From Candidatus Riflebacteria bacterium HGW-Riflebacteria-2 (lineage in GTDB: Bacteria; Muiribacteriota; Ozemobacteria; Ozemobacterales; Ozemobacteraceae), in contig PGYA01000033.1 in NCBI GenBank assembly GCA_002839435.1, forward strand, positions 1 through 64,000: 64,000 bases of DNA, read 5' to 3'. The notes under the pieces were generated by a model. The model was not told the origin of the DNA and did no database searches. It saw only the letters and a list, made by a program, of their open reading frames with translations. The translations under genes were made by a program, and so were the position numbers. Shown piece by piece: positions 63,899 to 64,000 of this stretch. Numbering within the stretch: position 1 is the stretch's first letter; each line of letters starts with the position of its first letter.

Positions 63899-63927
63899 AT
63901 ATTAGCATGTAATGCCGCTTGACACAA
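63899..63927 (-). promoter_or_regulatory. Possible promoter of the giant lipoprotein gene
   Basis: On the - strand: -35 TTGTGT (63927-63922), 17-base spacer, -10 TAATAT (63904-63899). Initiation would fall at about 63892, right before the ATG. No Shine-Dalgarno site is seen, consistent with a leaderless message. Confidence 0.4.
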
Positions 63928-63959
63928 TACACAACCGCACATTTATGGCATTTTTTGTT

Positions 63960-63983
63960 TCGTGCTCGTAATCGTAATCGAAA
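63960..63983. repeat. Second copy of the TCGTGC/TCGTAA hexamer repeat
   Basis: TCGTGC, TCGTAA, TCGTAA, TCGAAA in series, matching the start of the array at 42075 exactly for 20 bases. Seventeen bases remain before the window ends. Confidence 0.8.
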
Positions 63984-64000
63984 TGAGAGAATGTCTTGAT

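Overview
The window is a near-contiguous stretch of chromosome from a diderm bacterium, probably an uncultured lineage known mainly from metagenomes. Three things point that way: lipoproteins and secreted proteins with Sec signals, two type IV pilin-like clusters, and many long modular surface proteins around an ordinary housekeeping core. Large membrane-bound SpoIIE-type phosphatases beside numerous prepilin-like proteins recall Candidatus Riflebacteria and neighbouring candidate phyla. That placement is inference from gene style; no rRNA is present to fix it.

Layout. Positions 1-314 hold palindromic, structured DNA but no convincing gene. polA and an alpha/beta hydrolase follow (315-3964, + strand). 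Facing them is the classic translation operon on the - strand, read rimP, nusA, infB, ylxP-like, rbfA, nrnA-like, truB, ribF (11454 down to 3961), with a clear promoter and a structured leader. Next come a peptide-type solute-binding lipoprotein, a DUF368 lipid-carrier translocase, two tail-to-tail SpoIIE-type phosphatase paralogues, recA with its terminator, and anmK. A - strand unit (29318-22683) carries two sugar ABC permeases and a binding protein without an ATPase, followed by a second DHH phosphoesterase, a TPR protein and an unrecognised membrane protein. A separately transcribed secreted protein with two class-I-glutaminase-like domains lies just upstream.

From 40507 down to 31135 six - strand genes overlap end to end by 1-4 bases: a diguanylate cyclase, two prepilins, a degenerate SpoIIE-like sensor, the essential isoprenoid gene ispG and a secreted beta-propeller protein. 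After a TPR protein, a pilin-head-like membrane protein and tRNA-Arg(CCT), the + strand carries a secreted pair ending in a transglutaminase-elicitor-like enzyme with a Pep-13-like segment. A second minor-pilin cluster (PilV/PilW/PilX-like) follows and leads into a lipoprotein and a 3066-residue protein of about 15 two-domain Ig-like units capped by an NHL-type propeller. The last two almost certainly form one gene split by a frameshift near 49080-49110. A small secreted protein and a convergent 1495-residue multi-domain lipoprotein close the window.

Together the accessory half looks like a surface-structure programme: type IV pilus minor subunits, giant modular surface proteins, c-di-GMP synthesis, and phosphatase or pseudophosphatase sensors. 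The most interesting hypothesis is that the PilV-PilW-PilX-giant-propeller locus is a PilY1-like tip-adhesin system in which the adhesin has been rebuilt from Ig-like repeats. Secondary points are Ala at the prepilin -1 position, the transglutaminase with a Pep-13-like segment, a cloverleaf-like DNA element at the left edge, and a dispersed hexamer repeat found at two intergenic sites.
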